Source: Rhabdophis nuchalis (lineage: Eukaryota; Chordata; Lepidosauria; Squamata; Natricidae). Taken from it: a stretch of DNA of 64,000 nucleotides. Location: NCBI GenBank assembly GCA_039707465.1, contig CM077645.1, positions 59,645,850 to 59,709,849 on the forward strand. The letters run 5' to 3'. Each line of letters opens with the position of its first letter. Position 1 is the stretch's first letter. The notes beneath the pieces were generated by a model. That model searched no databases, had not been told where the DNA came from, and worked only from the letters and a program-made list of their open reading frames with translations. This document shows, piece after piece, positions 59,036-64,000 of the stretch. A program made the position numbers and the translations under genes.

Positions 59036-60079
59036 TTTAAATGAAAAATATACCATGCTTTGTTGAGCATATGGTTTCACCTGAACAATTCTATTGCATT
59101 TCTTTGAAAGCTATAGATTCTGCATGAAAAATGATATTGGCTATGCTGCATAATCTAGCAAACTGAATGCAACTTGTTATTTTCTGACAGATTCCTAGGA
59201 GACCAGGCTCTGATAATAAAATAATAAGATAAGATAAAATGTACTCTTCCATAAAAAGATGATTGGAGAAACCAAGAAAACCTTTTAAGAAAAAATCTAG
59301 TAAAATCTAGTAAGATAAGTAATACATAAATTGTATGCCATATACCATGTGCGATATATTCATTTATTTTCAAGGATAATCAGAGGCACAAGAATTTCCC
59401 CTATTATGAAGTCAACAGATTACTTTTACAACTGATCTGCAGTTGCTAATAGAACAACTTCAGAAATATTTAAAAAGCATGCACAATGGAAAAACAGGGA
59501 ATCTGAAGCGGGCTATAGCTTCAAATTCAGTGCACTTCAATTGTGCATGTTTTTAAATATTTATATTAGCAAAATGATTTCAATATGCTCAGACTCCTCA
59601 AGAAAACAACCACCACCAAAAATGTGTAATTATTTCAGTGTATTTATATATCCATATGTTTACCAATACATACTGTGTAGACAGGAAAATATCCCAGCAT
59701 TATGGCTATTAATATTATACAGTGTCTTATAAATATACTTTATACAGTATGTGTATGTATCTGTTTATGTTTCTCTTTCTCTTCCTGTGCATGTCTATAT
59801 GTATTTATATATGTGTGTGTATATGTGTGACAATATATGCTTGACTATTTTATTTCTAAGTTCAGGCTATTGGGATTTTAATCATGGTATTGAGAACTTT
59901 TGCATTTGTAATGATAATTGTGATGATATTTTCATCGACTCCAAAAAGCTCTCAGTGTTTTTCTTTGTAATGTTTTACTAGACAATATAAAGCTTCCTGG
60001 TGCATTCATTATTCAGCCCAGGAATGTTTAGTAGAAAGTATATTTGGTTATCAAGTTTTCTGGCAGACAGTTCAATTGC
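59036..60079. other. spacer with short TG/TA runs
   Basis: Short ATGTGTGT runs at about 59745-59830. No gene recognised. Confidence 0.5.
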
Positions 60080-60251
60080 ATTCTCCCAAACCTGTAGCAA
60101 AAAATTCCATGATTCGCTCAAACTGGTAGTAAAAAAACGTTCAGACAATCAGCTGTGAAAATGTTGCACGATTGTTGGAACCTTTTTTAAAAAACTTTGG
60201 CAGGGTTGATTCACCAGCTCTTTAGCTCCTCCTTGGGAGTCTTTCCTGGCT

Positions 60252-60285
<34 letters not shown>

Positions 60286-60312
60286 CCTCCCTCCCTCCCT
60301 CCCTCCCCCCCC

Positions 60313-60343
<31 letters not shown>

Positions 60344-61640
60344 TGTGCTCCTTCCTCTTTTTAGGGGTTGGCGGGAAGGAGTCCCCATTCAGCCTTGAGA
60401 GAAAAGAAGCACATGCTTGCTCACTTTGAAAGCTTCTGCCAAATGGAAAAATGCCAAGAGCAAGCACACGCTTCTTTTCTCTCAAGGCTGAATGGGAAAT
60501 CCTTCCCGCCAACCTCTGCAAAGAAGTTGGGAAAGACCCCAAGGCTGGGCTGGGGAGGATTCACCTTTGGAGCCGGAGCACTTTCCTGCACTAACTCCGT
60601 GTCTTCTCCTGATGGCTTGGTGTCCTCCTGCTTCCTTCCTTTTTTCCTCTCCCCCTTTTTCCTCTCCACTCCAAAAGCAAACAATGAGGATCAGGGAGGC
60701 CAAGAGTTCCTAAATGGAGGGAGGTAAGTGGTGGGGTGCCATCTCCTCAAACTAATGAGGGAGAATGAGGCTGAATCTGCTAAGCTACAAAGGTAATATC
60801 CCTTGGCTCTTAGCAGCTCCCTTGAAAGTCAGCTGCCTCTGTCTTCCTCACTCGCCTGAAGATGGGGAGGTGCTTGCATGAGAAGGTCGCACACTGCTTT
60901 CAAAAGAAACATGCAGCATTTCCTGCTGTGGTGGTGGTGGGAGCAGCTCCAGAGCCTCTTAGGAGCCGGAGGAATGACACTGGCTGTGGAGAGGAGCGGG
61001 GGAGGGGGGGCGGGGGGGGGAGCTGCAGGAAAAGCCAGGGAAACAGAACTCCTATTTCTTCTGTGCTTCAGATCAGGAAGGTTCCTGAGCACTGAACACA
61101 GGTAATAGGCAAAGTAGGCGGGCTGCGCTGGGCCAGAAGTCCTGCATAGCTGCCGCCACCTGGATGCTAGAGGCTTCCTGGGAACTGGCAGCCAAAGGCA
61201 CTCAGCGGCATCTGGAGGAGGAAGAAAATGGAGAGGAGGAGGAAGAAGAAGACGAGGGCAACAATCCTTAGCACATGAAGCAAAGCATGAAAATCCGCAG
61301 CAAGCTTGGGGTATGTGAGAAGGGGGAGCCAAGCGCTTTGTTTTTCTCTCTCTGCCCCCATCATCTGGACTGGTTGACCACGGTGGAAAGGCGGGCAATC
61401 TTTCGGACTAGGAGATGTTGGGTCTGACTTGGCAAGGAAGTCAGGCTGGTCAGGTGCTGATTATTGGAAACTTTTTTTTACTTTTTAAACCATTTTTTTA
61501 CCAATTAAAATGCTTTAAAAAGTAAACAAAAAGTTGGCCACGCCCACCCAATCACATGACCCACACCCACCAAGCCACACCCACCATGCCACACCCACAG
61601 CCTGGTGGCAGAAATTTGTAGATTTCACCACTGTTGTCGA
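60080..61640. repeat. GC-rich composite repeat with internal palindrome
   Basis: A GC-rich block in AT-rich surroundings. It includes a CT/TG microsatellite (60255-60347), a palindrome (60366-60514), G-rich and GAGGAG tracts, and repeats of CCACACCCACC near 61560-61600. Its left edge has AAACTGGTAGT and its right edge has CTGGTGGCAGAAATTTGTAG, recalling the ends of 46705-46925. Open frames on both strands look like repeat translations. A non-autonomous DNA element is inferred. Confidence 0.5.
60366..60514. repeat. near-perfect palindrome in composite repeat
   Basis: The left arm, about 60366-60422, reads GGTTGGCGGGAAGGAGTCCC onward. The right arm, about 60459-60514, reads GGGAAATCCTTCCCGCCAAC at its end. 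The arms share CATTCAGCCTTGAGAGAAAA and its complement. The loop is about 36 nt. Confidence 0.85.
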
Positions 61641-62380
61641 TGCAACTGCACCAGTTGACCCTCTTCAAAAGCAAAAAGGTATGTTGGAATCACTTTTTTA
61701 ATTTAATCTTTCAAAAGGAGTTTAATTCCCTGTTTATATTTTGTTCTATTGAATGGTTAGGAATGTGCAACCACTGAACTACCTCAATAGATTGTTAGTA
61801 TATAAAATCAGATCTCCCTGTTTTTATGTGTTTTTTGATTTGTTTTCTTTTTGTTTTTTTTTAGGGAGGTTGTTTTTGAATTAATATACAAAACCGTAGA
61901 ATGTTCTCGATGGTGGGAATGCGTTGAATGCAGTATATTCTTCCATACAATTTCTGATTCTTTGAAATATAGCTCTATGTTTATATATGTTATAATGCAG
62001 GCATTCCAAATGGAAAGGAAACAATTATTTCGAAAGGAAACAGCATGCCATAATTTCTTTTTGTTTGACATGATTAGCCCATGATTAGTTCTTACATGCT
62101 AATCAGTGGTCTGGTTCTACAATACTGTTAGCAAGAGAGCTATTAAAAAGGAGCTTTATTCAGCCTTTATAAACCTTACAAAAAACAAAGTTGCAGATGC
62201 CAAATTTGGAATGCTGACTTTTGAAGTGGTTGGTGGATGGAAAGCATATGGCTTCTGAAAGCTTTAGATGTTTCCTCAAAGTCCTTGTAATACTTGTCAT
62301 CAAACTGTCAATTTAAATGTAATAGAATATAAACTAATTTAGACAACAAGGAAGACTCTTGTTCACTGCATTTAATTGAT
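61641..62380. other. spacer, nothing recognised
   Basis: AT-rich. No gene or repeat family recognised. Confidence 0.5.
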
Positions 62381-62384
62381 TGAT

Positions 62385-62940
62385 AATTGTTCCACAACAC
62401 CCTGTTTGTTTCTTCCCTAATTAAGGGAGGAAGCATACTGCTTTCCTCTTCTGCCTTTCGGCTCATCACCAGAGAATCCCAGCAAGGGTATGGCTAGCTG
62501 ATGACAGCTAAAAAGCTCGAAATAGATCTATAGTAGTCTCCCTGATTTATTTATTGATCGGATCATAAAACTAACACACATATTAAAAAAAATAACACAA
62601 CAGAACTCATGGCTTTCTGTCTAGATGGTCTCTGGTGATGAGCCAAAAGGCAGAAGAGGAAAGCAGTATGCTTCCTCCCTTAATTGGGGCCCTAACAGGG
62701 TGTTGTGGAACAATTATATACAGTATATATAATATATATATACACACATAAAACTAACACACATATCTAAAAAATTACACAACGTAATTCTTGGCTTGCT
62801 GTCTAGATGGTCTCTGGTGATGAGCCGAAAGGCAGGAAAGGAAACAGTATGTCTCCTCCCTTAATTGGGGCCTAATAACAGGTTGTTGTGAAACAATTAC
62901 CTATATATACATATATATATGTGTGTGTGTGTGCTTGTGT
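62385..62940. repeat. cluster of modular repeat bodies A and B
   Basis: An inverted body A (about 62390-62480) joins body B (GGTATGGCTAGCTGATGACA, 62487-62570). Two + copies of body A follow (about 62600-62720 and 62780-62900), each trailed by TA/CA microsatellite. The junction of A and B keeps ATCCCAGCAAGGG, the end of the tRNA-like head. Same modules as at 1-775. Confidence 0.7.
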
Positions 62941-64000
62941 TAGGTTTTTGACCTGATCACAACTATATGATCAGGAACAGATCCTTTTCTGTTTGGTACT
63001 TGTCCTTTGAAACATATGCATTTGGTTAATAAATACATTTAATAAACAAATAAACAAATATCATTCTCCAAGTTTCCCAAAATTTTCTGGCCTTTTGAAA
63101 GACATAGAAAAACTGGTTTATCCACCAAACCTGGTGCCCTGATAGAATAGGTGGCCCATTTTTTGATCATAGTTGTGTTAACTTAGGGTGTCCCTGCTGC
63201 TATATTACTTTGTTTAAGTTGTTTTTATTTTGTTGTTTTTACTCTATTTTCAAATACTCATTTTTGGCTAGTCACAGTCATACAGACAAGATGGATGGCT
63301 ATATAAATAAACAAAACTGTGTATGGAATGTTCCAACTTCATAAAGACAGGTTTTTCAGTTGCAATATTTTTCCAACAAATCTTTATTTTAAAGAACATA
63401 TGCTAGTGATAAGATTGATTCCACAACGTGCTTTGCAAATTTTACTATAGAAACGTAACATGAATCTTATGATCTACAGACTACAGTGATTATGGATGTG
63501 AAGGGCATGTATTAAAGTTAAATGCTACAAGCAGGAAATAAATTAAATTATATAATGTATATCTAAGCTGTCAAGTCTGAAAGAAAGAAGCTGACAATTT
63601 AGAAGGTCACAATGCGCAAAAGTTTGAATGGCTATTGCTGTGAAAATAGTCCAACATTGTTTTTTAAACCAAAATATTCAAAACGTCAGACAAAATTTAA
63701 TTTTAACGCTATGCCTGCCAATTGGACTACATGGGGACAAAAAGAAAGGCATGCCCATCTTTTCCCGGATATCTGGTAACCTAAGCTGATCTTACATTAC
63801 CTTTATATTGGTAGAGTATCATTACTTTTTTTGTAAGATGCTGCTCAATGTGAATTATGGTTATTGTATCTGGGTGGGCAAATTCAGACATCTTGGAACA
63901 AAGAAAAAGACAAACCCCTTCCTGCATTTCTTTGTTATCATCTAGTGGCCATCCAAATTTCTGAAGATATGGTAGCTCTAATGGATCTCAGTAATTTTTT
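62941..64000. other. AT-rich end of window
   Basis: A retroposon 3'-tail fragment is at about 63270-63315 (GATGGATGGCTATATAAATA). Otherwise nothing recognised. Confidence 0.5.

Noticed and set aside
60829..61398. 189-codon frame in GC-rich DNA
   Set aside because: Part of a composite repeat, with low-complexity proline runs and no recognised domain.

Overview
The window is vertebrate nuclear DNA, most likely from a squamate reptile and perhaps a snake. The lineage call is inference. It rests on the repeat content: squamate-type CR1 and L1 LINEs, tRNA-derived SINEs of the Sauria type, TA-flanked MITEs, a Tc1 transposon with IR/DR ends, and long GATA/ATCT arrays. It also rests on two vertebrate genes in the tandem order known from other amniotes (SHOC2 then ADRA2A, both on +).

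Layout. 0-1.1 kb is SHOC2 intron holding a modular tRNA-related repeat. The last three SHOC2 coding exons are at 1125-1262, 6285-6402 and 7545-7753, with the stop at 7751-7753. The first of the two introns is mostly a near-full-length, decayed, antisense CR1. The SHOC2 3' UTR and an AT-rich spacer with scattered old repeats (L1, CR1, SINE, Tc1, ATCT satellite) run to about 35.4 kb. A CpG-rich promoter region (35.4-36.6 kb) with a TATA box precedes an intact alpha-2A adrenergic receptor (ADRA2A) whose coding sequence has no intron. It ends at 38074. From there to 64 kb I see no gene: only 3' UTR, possible regulatory DNA and many repeats.

The two genes are not known to act together. SHOC2 is a leucine-rich-repeat scaffold of the SHOC2-MRAS-PP1C phosphatase that activates RAF. 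ADRA2A is a Gi-coupled catecholamine receptor.

The least ordinary observations are these. (1) A roughly 2-kb L1-like insertion at 48745-50726 with 15-bp target-site duplications, an intact 293-codon ORF1, its own 5' and 3' UTRs and no ORF2, that is, a half-L1 architecture. It sits inside a TA-flanked MITE that also carries a 70-90-bp-period minisatellite. (2) Two palindromic elements, at 0.2 kb and 34.4 kb, that share a 20-bp head. (3) A modular tRNA-related repeat near both ends of the window. (4) ADRA2A has serine at the position where human has Cys201, the residue linked to species differences in yohimbine binding, and two very short uORFs, one overlapping the likely start as TGATG. I found no bacterial-type system, CRISPR array or RNA gene.
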